A stretch of 64,000 nucleotides of DNA from Trifolium pratense. Taxonomy: Eukaryota; Streptophyta; Magnoliopsida; Fabales; Fabaceae. Shown piece by piece: positions 49,580-59,791 of this stretch; the first letter of the stretch is position 1; every line of letters starts with the position of its first letter. A program made the translations under genes and the position numbers. The notes under the pieces are model-generated. The model did no database searches and was not told where the DNA came from. It saw nothing but the letters and a program-made list of their open reading frames with translations. The stretch covers positions 27,937,362 to 28,001,361 of the forward strand of contig NC_060061.1 of assembly GCF_020283565.1 (NCBI RefSeq). Direction: 5' to 3'.

Positions 49580-50753
49580 TCTATATATACTCCCTCCGTC
49601 TCATAATATAGGCAAAAAAAAATATTTTCACATTTATTAAGAAAATTAAAATATGATAATTTTAAGGTTGACTTTTTGTGTGTTTGTTGAAATAAGTTTC
49701 ATGGGAAGATGTAAAAACAGTTTTTATTGGTTATTGATTATGGGAAAAAGAAGAGAGAGAATAAATTAAGTAAAAGTTTATCTTGAAAATGATAAAAGTT
49801 AATTTTTTTTGCTTATAATTTGGGACATGAAAAAGTGATTTTTTTTTTCTTATAATATGGGACGGAGGGAGTACAAATCCTAGATAGTTGTCCAACCGTA
49901 ATTCATTTAAACCAATGAAAATCTTTCATTTAGTCACATCATCCAACTTACATTCATTTAATGTGTGGTACGATTATTATTATTATTATTATTATTTTGT
50001 GTTACTATTCAGTTTATTTTTTTTGTTTATTTTATTATTTTGTGTATTTTATTATTTTTGCTTCATAATAGTTAATGCTTTTTCTAATAAACTTTTGTCC
50101 AATCTTTGTGTACATAGAGAGTTGGTCGATTGTCGGGACTATTTACTGATGATTTTGGTACGGAAATTCATCGTCGCGTTCTTTTGATTGATTCAAATAA
50201 AAATCAATTTGAAGTGTTAGTAAAAAAATGATAAAATAAAATTTACTAATATCATATTCGATTTTGAGTACGAATTAAGTTAATTTATCTTTTCCCCAAT
50301 ATGTTTCAAATTAATATAAATGTCAGATTCTTTGATAATAAAGCTAAGTAGTTTATCCAACTCAAAATCCTCCCATGACATTTACAATACAAAAAAAAGA
50401 TATGTTTCAACATCAATTTTTGTCCATGGTCAATTATATGTTGTCATTTCCAAAGTTATTTTAAATAACGAGTTAAAAATATTGTCAGCCAACGTTAATG
50501 AAGAAGATACCAAAGTAACTTCAAAGTGATGTATAAATAAGTTTTTTTAAATGTATAAACAGATATTTGATATCACATTTAGATAAATTCTATTATAACT
50601 ATTATTATTATTATTATTTTTGAAAAAATATTGTAACTATTATTTTGATAATACCTATTGTTTTAATTTTAAATTTACGACCTATATAAAAAAAATTTGG
50701 ACGTTATAGTATAAAACAGTGCATATCCGTGCATCGCACGGGTAAACGTCTAG
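49580..50753 (+). mobile_element. Non-autonomous Helitron with helicase remnant (copy 2)
   Basis: It starts TCTATATATA after an A and ends CTAG before a T. The hairpin CCGTGC-ATC-GCACGG is at 50727-50741. It is homologous along its length to the Helitron at 41868-42687 (shared GAGTTGGTCGATTGTC and ATGTTGTCATTTCCA words). At about 50400-50529 the frame reads STSIFVHGQLYVVISKV and LNNELKILSANVNEEDTKV, a better kept piece of the Rep/helicase C-terminus than copy 1. A Stowaway MITE sits 10 bp inside its 5' end; without it the element is about 890 bp. Confidence 0.9.
49590..49871. mobile_element. Stowaway-like MITE inside the second Helitron
   Basis: The ends CTCCCTCCGTCTC and, inverted, CTCCCTCCGTCCC are flanked by TA at 49588-49589 and 49872-49873. 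Copy 1 of the Helitron (at 41868) shows the uninterrupted site, which proves the nesting order. 282 bp, non-coding. Confidence 0.92.
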
Positions 50754-50755
50754 TT

Positions 50756-52080
50756 GGCTTAAATATGAAAATAGTTTATGCAATTATGACTAGTTTTGAT
50801 TTCAGCTCCTGCAAAAAAAAGTTAGATTTTAGTCCCTGTAAAACACAAAAACTTCTAAAAAGGACCTTGATATAGATTTTTAGCTGACATGTCAAGTAGT
50901 TGATGATTTGGCAGATGCTGACTAGAATTTTTGATGACGTGGAATTAACATGTCATTTTCATTTAAAAATAAAAAACGGAAAATAACATGTTAGATTTTT
51001 TTTTTTGAACCAAAAATTTTAACATGTTAGATTTAAAATTAAAAAAAATTGAAAAATAAGAATAGAAAGTTAATATATTTACCAAAAATAAAAAATAAAA
51101 AAATTGAAAAATAAAAATAGAAAGTTAATATATACAGTATTTACCAGAAGAAAATAAAGAAAGTTAATATATTAGATTTGAAAATAAAATAAAATAAAGT
51201 ATCAAATTGAAGAAACAAAACACTTTGTCAAAAGGAGAAAGAAAAAGAAAAAAAAAACACGCAAAAGAACAAAAACAGAGTTTCTGTTCATCTTCTTCAA
51301 ATCGTAGAGTTGTTGTTCTTCGTGAATTCTTCCAGCATTTGTCAATTACGTTTTCGTAATTTCGTGTACTGTTTTCGTAATTTTGTGTACTATTTCGTGT
51401 ATGAAAATGAAATTGAGGAAGATGAACAAAAACAATCAATAGAGGAATTCACGATGAACAAAAACTCTGTTTTTCTTCTTTTGCGTGTTTTCTTTCTTTT
51501 TTTCTTGTTTTTTTTTTTGACAAAGTGTTTTCTTTCTTAGATAGTATCGTTTGGCTGACTTTTTTTCCTCTTATTTAGAGTTTATGGCTTTATGCAAACA
51601 ACTTATGCAATTTTTATATATTATTATAAGTTTGTCAAGGTAGTTTATGATAAAATATCTTATAAAGTTACAATTTTCACTAGTGTGGACTTATAAAATA
51701 ATATAAAACTTAATTTATATTGCATAAGCTCAAAAAAAGATAGGTCAAACGGACCCATAGTAACTTCTTATTTTTTTCAAATTTTTCTTGGTAAATATAT
51801 TAACTTTCTATTTTTATTTTCCAATTTATTTATTTATTTTAAATCTGACATGTTATTTTTCATTTTTTATTTTTAAATGAAAATGATATGTTAATTCCAC
51901 GTCATCCAAAATCATAATCAGCATCTGCCAAATTATCAACTACTTGACATGTCAGCCAAAAATTCACTTGAGGGACCTTTTTAAAGTTTGATATTTTGTA
52001 GAGACTAAAATCAATTTTTTTTTGCAGGGACTGAAATCAAAATAAGTTATAATTGCAGAGACTATTTTTATATTTAAGCC
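50756..52080. mobile_element. 1.3-kb foldback element (MULE-like non-autonomous)
   Basis: The ends GGCTTAAATATGAAAATAG and, inverted, GGCTTAAATATAAAAATAG begin inverted arms that match over at least 250 bp (TTTTGATTTCAG, CTGACATGTCAAGTAGTTGA, GACGTGGAATTAACAT words on both sides). The two arms almost meet: the centre also pairs (ACTTTGTCAAAAGG near 51222 against TTTTTTGACAAAGTG near 51515). Frames in the centre on both strands are by-products of the palindrome. A further short insert sits in the right arm. No 9-bp target duplication could be seen, so the Mutator-type call is inference from the long inverted ends. Confidence 0.75.
51544..51771. mobile_element. Probable short MITE in the right arm of the foldback
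   Basis: This segment interrupts the right arm relative to the left. Its ends read GTATCGTTTGGCTGAC and, inverted, GGGTCCGTTTGACCTAT, imperfect inverted repeats with a CGTTTG core. Boundaries are approximate. Confidence 0.5.
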
Positions 52081-53181
52081 TATTTTATTTTACCTGTAAT
52101 GGAAATAATGAAGTGTTATATGGTAAAAAAGCTCAATGGTCTAGACCAAAAAAAAACTCTATGGTAAAGAATATCAACAATTAATTTATGCTTTGATTTC
52201 TAACTTTTATCTATATAAAAAAATATCAATTTAGTATTTCTTACGTAATATTAATTCATTAAAATTGATAGAGGACATTGTACAAATTCAAAATCGTTAA
52301 AAACGAAAAAAATGAATGTGCGAATAAATAACCTCATAACATCCATGTTTGACTATATTGCTTAAGCATACATATTTGACTATATTGAACTGTCCGAAAT
52401 ATACATGCCTCTGGATCTATAGTGTTGACGACACCAAAGACATTGATTTGCTCTGCACTAGATCGACCTTAATATTCCAACATGAAATAAATAAACAGCG
52501 CAACAAGACGGAAAAATAAAATACATCACATTAAGACGGAAAACAAAATACACCGCACTATGATGGGAAATCAAAACAAGCAACGTCACTATAACTCAAC
52601 AAAAATCAGAAGAAAAAAATCGAAAGAAACACAAAATGTATGTGGAATCACACTTATTTAACTAAAATAGAAGGCAAAACGATTTGGATGGGTGACTTTA
52701 GGTCTAAAATGACCATAAATCATCTATGTCTCTAAATCACCCATCTCTGATAGATAAAGAAAAGAAAAATTGTGACGGCTATGGTTAGAAACGGAGAGAA
52801 AGAGGAGAAAATAATGTCCGCTTAAATTTAATTATACATACATGAGTTTTTAAGAAGAAATAAAAAAATTTGACGGAAGTGTCACGACGTTAAAGGTCTG
52901 TTTGGTTCAAAAGAGTAGAAGGGGAGGAGAGGGATTTTTATAGAGGGGAGGGAAAAAATTTAATTGCATATGTGTTTGGTTCAAAAGAGGGGAGGGGAGG
53001 GGAATGAGAGATATTTTAATTGCAAATATGTTTGGTTCACGAGGGGAGGTGAGAGATGATATAATTAAATTACTTTTTTATCCTTATAATTTATAAGAGT
53101 CTCATAATTTTAAAATTATTCACTTTATAAATATTTAAATATAAGAACTCAATAGACTCGAAACTCCACAAATATAATTAC
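52081..53181. other. AT-rich spacer with a one-sided element end
   Basis: No gene. At about 52892 the sequence GGTCTGTTTGGTTCAAAAG looks like the outer end of a MITE and is followed by two more copies of TGTTTGGTTCA at roughly 80-bp steps with GGGGAGG runs. The opposite end was not found. Confidence 0.4.
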
Positions 53182-53215
53182 TAGTATAACTTACCCGTGC
53201 ATTCGCACGGGTCAA
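53182..53215 (-). mobile_element. Helitron 3' terminus, third copy
   Basis: On the minus strand a hairpin CCCGTGC-GAAT-GCACGGG (53195-53212) is followed after nine bases by CTAG and then T, the Helitron 3' end. The matching 5' end should lie to the right but I could not place it; AT-rich sequence follows. Confidence 0.65.
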
Positions 53216-53337
53216 TGTTCAATGAAAAATATGAATAATTAAACTTTTAATATTTTGTTATTTTTTAATTATTGAATCAGAAAAAATATTTTGTGATTTT
53301 TTAATCATTTGTAAAATTAATTTGAATTTAATTTATA

Positions 53338-53483
53338 TGCATCGTCGGTGTAAAGTTATTTTGCACATGCATCCAATAATATACCGACACATCATATATA
53401 GTAATTAAAAACACATGAATGCATAAATGATGTGGCAACGCGTCATTAGATGCATGTGTAAAAAAAATTACACCAACGATGCA
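53338..53483. mobile_element. 146-bp MITE
   Basis: The ends TGCATCGTCGGTGTAAAG and, inverted, TGCATCGTTGGTGTAATT, with further inverted matches (CACATGCATC, CACATCAT) up to a small centre. Palindromic and non-coding; target duplication unclear. Confidence 0.8.
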
Positions 53484-56400
53484 CAACAATTAAACTCAAT
53501 TAATTTTACATTTAATGTAATAATTTATTTAAATATGAAAAATATTGTTATCAATTTTGGAAATTTTAAAGAGGAATGGTAGAATGGAAAATGATATTCC
53601 ACTTAAACTACATGCTATTTTTTTCCCCGTTTCATCAGTCTCTGCAAGGACATATACATATGTGTCCTTTTATATTTGTTCTTTTATTTTTGCAAAAAAA
53701 AAAAATACTACACAAAATTAATCTAATGGGTATTATGCATCTATTCTTAATCGTCATCTCTCTATTGTAGACATTCGCTTTCTTCTGGGAATTTATTCCC
53801 ACGTCCCCGTGTGAAAAAATATTCTCATATGTGGGAATAAAAGAAATCTATAGAATCTTCAAAACTCAGTATCTATTTCAACAATAAATAAATGCCAATT
53901 TTTTTTTTTATAAACAATAAATGCCAGAATTTCAATCTACCCTAAAATGGCGAGATTAGTCCATATTTGACACCACAAATAAATTCACCAATAACAACTA
54001 TCTCAAAGAGACTGCACTTCCACCATCACTTAACCCATTACATTGTTCACAACACAAGAATGGTGAAATTTTTAAACATCTAGTCTCCTGCAAAATTGTA
54101 AATTATGTGTAACTAAAATATTTCTTCACCTTTTGGTACAAAAATTAAAATGTTTGTAATATAACATATGAACACCTAATTACTCAATCCGTTGCAATTT
54201 TCAAAAACAAAATCCAATATAATATAGATCACCTTGTTCAAAACTAAAACATAAAAGAAAATTTACAATAAAAAAAAAAAGATAAGATAAAGATAAACTT
54301 AACACTATTGAGAAAATACATCATTTGATCAATTTCTTAGTATATCCAACAATTAAACATATAGGCCACATTTTAGCTCATATATACATTTTTATTGATA
54401 TTCCAATTTTTATTTTGTGAGAATGTGATGCATTTCTTCCCGACTTTCAATTGAATTCCCTGTCGTAAACAAAAAATGGATTAATAAAAAAAAATGATAA
54501 ACATCAAAATAAAATAATCTAAATAATAAAAAAGAAACATAAAAAATCAGGCAAAAAAGAAACATAAAAGTTGAACAAATCCGTCAAAAAAATTATTGAT
54601 CAAAGAAGAAGAAATTAAAAATAAAATAAAAGGGACAGTAGATAGAAAAATTAGAGAAAAATTAGTGAGTATCAAAGAAGAATAATCAATTGATTTGAAT
54701 CAACAAAATTTATAATAATAATAGAGGACCAAAATAAAAATTAAGGAATCTATTAATTTAATTTTAAAATAAATTATTTTCATATTTTTTGTGCATGTAT
54801 ATAATGTAAAAAAAATTTGTTGTAAAACTACTCATTTATGTTAAAGGTAATTTAGACAAATGCACTCATATAATAATCCAGTTTTTTTTTTACTAATCAA
54901 ATAATAGTTAAAAAATAAGAATTGAAATGCATTGTTGATATTTTTCAAACGAACAAAGAATCTCAACATTGAATGTTGTTCAAATTAATTTATAAGAATA
55001 AGAAATTTCTATATATAATTATAGTTATAATTGAGCATTGATGACTAAAGAAAACTCCTAAATATATTTAAATAAAAAACATAAAAGGTCTGGTTAAATG
55101 ACACGTAAGACATAAATAGCTGGTTAATTGACATGTAGGATGATATTTTTTGACACCTAGTAGGGCAAGAAATAAGGCATTAAATTCGATTACGGAAAAA
55201 TCGTGCATTTGATGATATTAGGGTTAAAAGAACTGGGTGTCTGAGGCGGCAAAATTGGTCATGTCTCAAAAAGATCTGAAATTGATTTTTTTTTTTGCGC
55301 TAAAATTTAATTTCAAAAGTATCTGCCAGAATTATAAGTCAACTATTTATGGTGTCATTGATTGAATATTTGATTTAATATGGTGCAGGTATTCACAATC
55401 GAAAATCATGGGAAATATTAATGAGGTCAACCATGAAGATTGAAGTGAATGGAAATAGAATGTCCATCAATTTAGGGCTTATTTGAAGTTCAATGTGTGA
55501 TGACAGAAATCAATCATCAAAAAAACGTGTATCAATCTGCACCTTGACATATGATGGCAGAAGTCATCATAGAATGTCCATCAATTTACTATTAAATTAA
55601 ATTAATATTATTCCACGGACAAATTATTATTACTATCAGAAGAAAAAAAAACGTGTATATAAAATTATTATTATTATTATTATTATTATGATTACTATTT
55701 TTTTTTTGCTACAGAAAGTATTATTATGACTATTAATTACCAAAAAATTATGTTTATTGTTTCTTTCAGTGCAATAATAGTATACAATTATCCAACATAG
55801 AAATATTATTTTTTATTATATACAATTATTTAGAATAAAATTATGACCTTTATAATGTGTCTTTCATCCGAAAAACATGTATTAATTATTATGCAATTGA
55901 CAACTAATTCAAAATATCATACAATTAAATATTTGTGGAGTTTAAAAACTCTAAATAAATACATACTCCCCGTCCCCGTGCCGAAAATGTTATATAATAT
56001 TTCAATTTAATTTTGAATAAGCTTTCGAAGAAAATCAAGAATGTTATAAAATTGGGATAAATTTAATGATATTAATGTGTGATAAGTCAAATAGACAAAA
56101 AAGTCAAAATATGGAAACAATTTGAATAAAAAGTAATTTTCCGAAATGTTTTTTACTAAATATAGAAAAAAATTTGTCAATTATTTATTAGATTAAACAC
56201 TAAAATTTCGTGAATAATTAAAGATATTATTTTAAAAAAAAAAAACAGCAACAAAAATAAAATATTATTTTGTGAATTTTTTTTACCAAATAAAAAATAA
56301 TTAACTATATTGTTTTTATTATTAAAATCAAATTTTGAAAAACCTTTTGAAGGAAGTCAATGACATTATAAAATTGGAATGAATTTTACTTGATTCAAAA

Positions 56401-57020
56401 TATAATAATTTCAATGCTACTAATATGGAATAAACTGATAGGCAAAATAATTTTTATTATTAAAATCGAATTTTGAAAAACCTTTTGAAAGAAGTCAAGT
56501 CAATGACATTATAAAATTGGAATGAATTTTATTTGATTCAAAATGGAATAATCTCAATGCTACTAATGTGGAATAAAGTGATAGACAAAATAATAAAATT
56601 ATGGAAACAATTTGAATAACAAATTCTCCCTCATGTCAATCTATAACAACACAATAATATAGATTGGTGACATGTTAGTCAAATTTGTATCAAAAGGCAT
56701 TGTTTGTTTTATTAAAAGGAAAGGAGGAAGCGTATAACATGAGAAACATTGTGAGTGTGTCATTGTATTAAACACCAGAAATCCGCTAACCGATATAATC
56801 AATTGAAACAAAAAATTATTTATTATTCTTGTCATGTTTTACTTATTTATTTTGCTTGCAAATTATCTGAAACTAAACTATTTCTTCATTTTTATTATAA
56901 ATCTAAGTTGTTTCTAATGTGATATATGCACATCTAATAAACAATCAATTCTAGAGGTGATCGTATCCGAACCAATCCAAACCGAAAACTGCAAAAATCG
57001 CATTTGGTTTGGATGAATTT
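53484..57020. other. AT-rich spacer, no gene
   Basis: No supported coding region. Contents seen: a direct repeat of about 138 bp (56323-56460 and 56461-56595, AAATTGGAATGAATTTTA words) with a more diverged third relative near 56020-56100; ATT microsatellites near 55660; and an AACCAAACCG-type patch at 56960-57010 into which the LTR element has inserted. Confidence 0.5.
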
Positions 57021-57800
57021 TGTAACAACCCAAAATTTAGTATTCGTTATTTAATTATTTTATTATGCGAGGGCGTGATTTATAATTAAATTATTAAGCG
57101 GTGAATAATCATTTAGCGAGAACGTAAGTTAATGAGCGAGAAGTTATGTTGTTTGGGCCTTTGGGCGTAGAATAGGCATTGGGCCTAAGCCAAGTGGGCT
57201 TTGATCCATGAGAATAGAGAGAGAGCTATAAGTAGCCAAGTCAACCATGAATAGTCTCATAAGTTGCAATTCTTGAGAAGTTGAAGAGCTTAGCTAGGGC
57301 AAGGAGCTCATGGGGGAGAAAGAGAAGAGCAAGCTTGTGGATTCGTCGAGCTAAGGTACGAGAGTTAGATTACATATTCGTGAGTGATTCGGAAGAGGGG
57401 AGGATGTCGATTCCTCCATTCCCAAACTCTTTCCACTCTATTTTCTTGTGGGTTTTGTGGGTGATTTTCTTAATGGAAAATTGGATTCTTTTGATCCTAA
57501 CATGTGTAGTGAACTCATGGTAGATGAGGTAAACAACTTTGGGGAGTTGAAAGTGGGTATATGTAGATGTTTGATCAATGATTTGCATGTTTTGTTAAAC
57601 TTGCTTAAAATGCAAGAAATTGGTATGAATTTGTAAGTGTGATGTATGTGGGTGTTTGTGAGTGTTAATTAATGTTCATAAGTACCATATATGCTTGAAT
57701 TGGCTGTTTATATGAATTTATAACATGTTTGGATGAATTTTTGAGTTGATTCAATGTTAAACCGCCTTAGAAAACTCAAGAACAGATATTTCTGGTGTAG

Positions 57801-58028
57801 TTCGCTACGGATTCGCTACGGATTCGCTTAGCGAATAAGTTCGCTACGGATTCGCTACGGATTCGCTTAGCGAATAAGTTCGCTACGGGTTCGCTATCTG
57901 TTCGCCATGTACCTGCAACCCTCTGATGTAGTTCGCTACCTGTTCGCTACAGCGAACGTGTTCGCTACGTGTTCGCTACGTGTTCGCTACGTGTTCGCTA
58001 CGGGTTCGCTACGGATTCGCTCAGCGAA
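57801..58028 (+). repeat. 11-bp tandem repeat in the 5' LTR
   Basis: Units such as TTCGCTACGTG, TTCGCTACGGG and TTCGCTACGGA follow one another, interrupted by TTAGCGAATAAG-like spacers that are partly self-complementary (TTCGCT / AGCGAA). The 3' LTR carries one more unit, showing ongoing slippage. Confidence 0.9.
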
Positions 58029-58570
58029 CAGCACTGTGACAGCAACTTTTTGATAATTGTTTTAAGTACAATTAGGCACTTGTAACATGGTTTAAGGGTA
58101 TCCTTACATGTTTGTTGATACATGTTGATGTTGTTAATGCTTATTGTTAATCGTTATATGATTCGCACGCGTATGCAATGACTTGTAGTTCAAGTGACTA
58201 TGTTTATGTTTTAGCATTAATTTGCAATGTTAAGGAAATGATGTGTGTTTTATGACATAAGTGTAAATGAAACTTATGTGTATAAAAATGGTTATGCAGA
58301 TAATTATCATGTGAATAATTATGATTTGAGTGATAGGATATTGTGTTATCCTAATGTGTTAGATGTTGGAATTGTGTTTCCGCATCAGTGAATGAATAGC
58401 TTCGAGCTAGATAGCGTCATGTATTTGATGTGTTTAAAAGTAATCATGCATTCATGAATAATTGTGTTATGGGAATCATGTGAATTCCAATAATTGATGA
58501 AAATAGATTATGTTTATGAAAAGTGGCCGAAGATGGGATTATGTTATCCGAGATCTGGAGCCCATATCCA

Positions 58571-58930
58571 AACATGATATAAAACTGTGAGACTCCTCTT
58601 TATGGGAGAGATGGTTGATGATAACCACATCCTACATGATATAAAACTGTTATTGAGCTTATCCAAGGGAGATAAGGTGGTTCGGTAAGTTCCGACGCAT
58701 CCAACAAGATGTAAAACTGGGTTCATCTTAAATGGGGTGAATAGCAGCATCCAACATGATGTAAAACTGGTTTGGTCCACCATTGGTGAGACGCTTATCC
58801 TGCATGATGTAAAACTGCTGATGTAGAGTCCGTGCATGACTATAATCTGAACAGTCCGTACATGACTATAATCTGAACAGTCTGTACATGACTGAAAACT
58901 GAACAGTCCGTCATGACTGAAATCTGAACA
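58571..58930 (+). repeat. Imperfect repeats in the LTR
   Basis: A CATGATGTAAAACTG word recurs at about 58574, 58634, 58704, 58754 and 58799, spaced 45-70 bp. From about 58827 to 58930 a second motif, GTCCGTACATGACT followed by AATCTGAACA, repeats about four times at 27-29 bp. Related single copies are near 59145 and 59175 and in the element interior near 60035. Confidence 0.75.
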
Positions 58931-59779
58931 ATGTAAATTGGTACCACATGCATTAGTCGTGTCTAGGGATGACATGACATTGGATAATTGGCATTAGATG
59001 CATTAGGGTAAATGCACATGTATTTGATAATTGTTATGTAACATTATCTGATTGGGGTGTAATGTGTTTTCCGTATGTGTTAAGCTTTGGTATTTACTAA
59101 TTGTTTAATACTGTGATTGTTGCCATGTCTTGGTATATGAGTAGAGTCCGTCATGACTATAAAATGAACAAGTGTAGAGTCCGTCATGACTATAAATGAA
59201 CACTTTAGTAGTGTCCGAGAAGACGTGAAACTATATGATTGGTGTGTTTGTAAATGAATGATTGATTGGTAGTCGTATTTGACGATGTATGTGCGTGAGT
59301 TAGAAATGTATGATAGCGTGTGAAGTGTGTAGTATACTACTCACACTTATATTTATGTTTATGTTTTCTAACTCTCTGCTTTGTGTTAATTGCTGGACCT
59401 TTGGGGGTCCAGGTTGACAGGTTATGTGTTAGCCTCGCCCGAGTGCAATGGTGAAGCTCTGCTCTGATTGAGACACGGGAAAAAGGGGTTTTTATATGTA
59501 TATGCATGTAGTCCTCTTAGTATACTCTGTTGGTCTTAAGCTTTCATTTGAAAAGTATCCGTTTTGTATAACTAATAACGCATCGTTCGATGCGAGGTTT
59601 TGTTTTTAGTTCATTCGAATATTTTACTAGATAAATGTATTAGTCTTATCTTTGAATGAAGTTTGTGATATTCAAACCAGCGCTTTATAAATCAGATTTT
59701 CAATTTTTCCGCTGCGTATTTTCGAAAAAGACTTTATAAAGGCAGAGTTAATTAAATAACGGGTTTGGGTGTTACAAAG

Positions 59780-59791
59780 TGGTATCAGAGC
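59780..59791 (+). other. Primer-binding site for initiator tRNA-Met
   Basis: TGGTATCAGAGC, complementary to the 3' end of plant initiator tRNA-Met, three bases after the LTR end. This primes minus-strand synthesis and is typical of Ty3/gypsy chromovirus-like and many other plant LTR elements. Confidence 0.92.

Larger units (their letters stand above)
57021..59776 (+). mobile_element. 5' LTR of a gypsy-like LTR retrotransposon
   Basis: It begins TGTAACAACCC and ends GGGTGTTACA, so TGTAAC/GTTACA are the short inverted ends. Length 2756 bp. It is followed at once by a primer-binding site. A TATA-like CTATAAGTAG lies at 57226-57235 after GAGAGAGAG. The LTR holds an 11-bp tandem array and two kinds of longer imperfect repeats. 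Frames inside the LTR repeat identically in the 3' LTR and have no homologue, so they are not kept as genes. Confidence 0.93.

Noticed and set aside
51164..51540. Frames of 76-91 codons on both strands, mirror images of each other
   Set aside because: Produced by the centre of the foldback element at 50756-52080.
57281..57636. Frames repeated at 62811-63166
   Set aside because: They lie in the LTRs, overlap on both strands and have no family resemblance; duplication is explained by the two LTRs.
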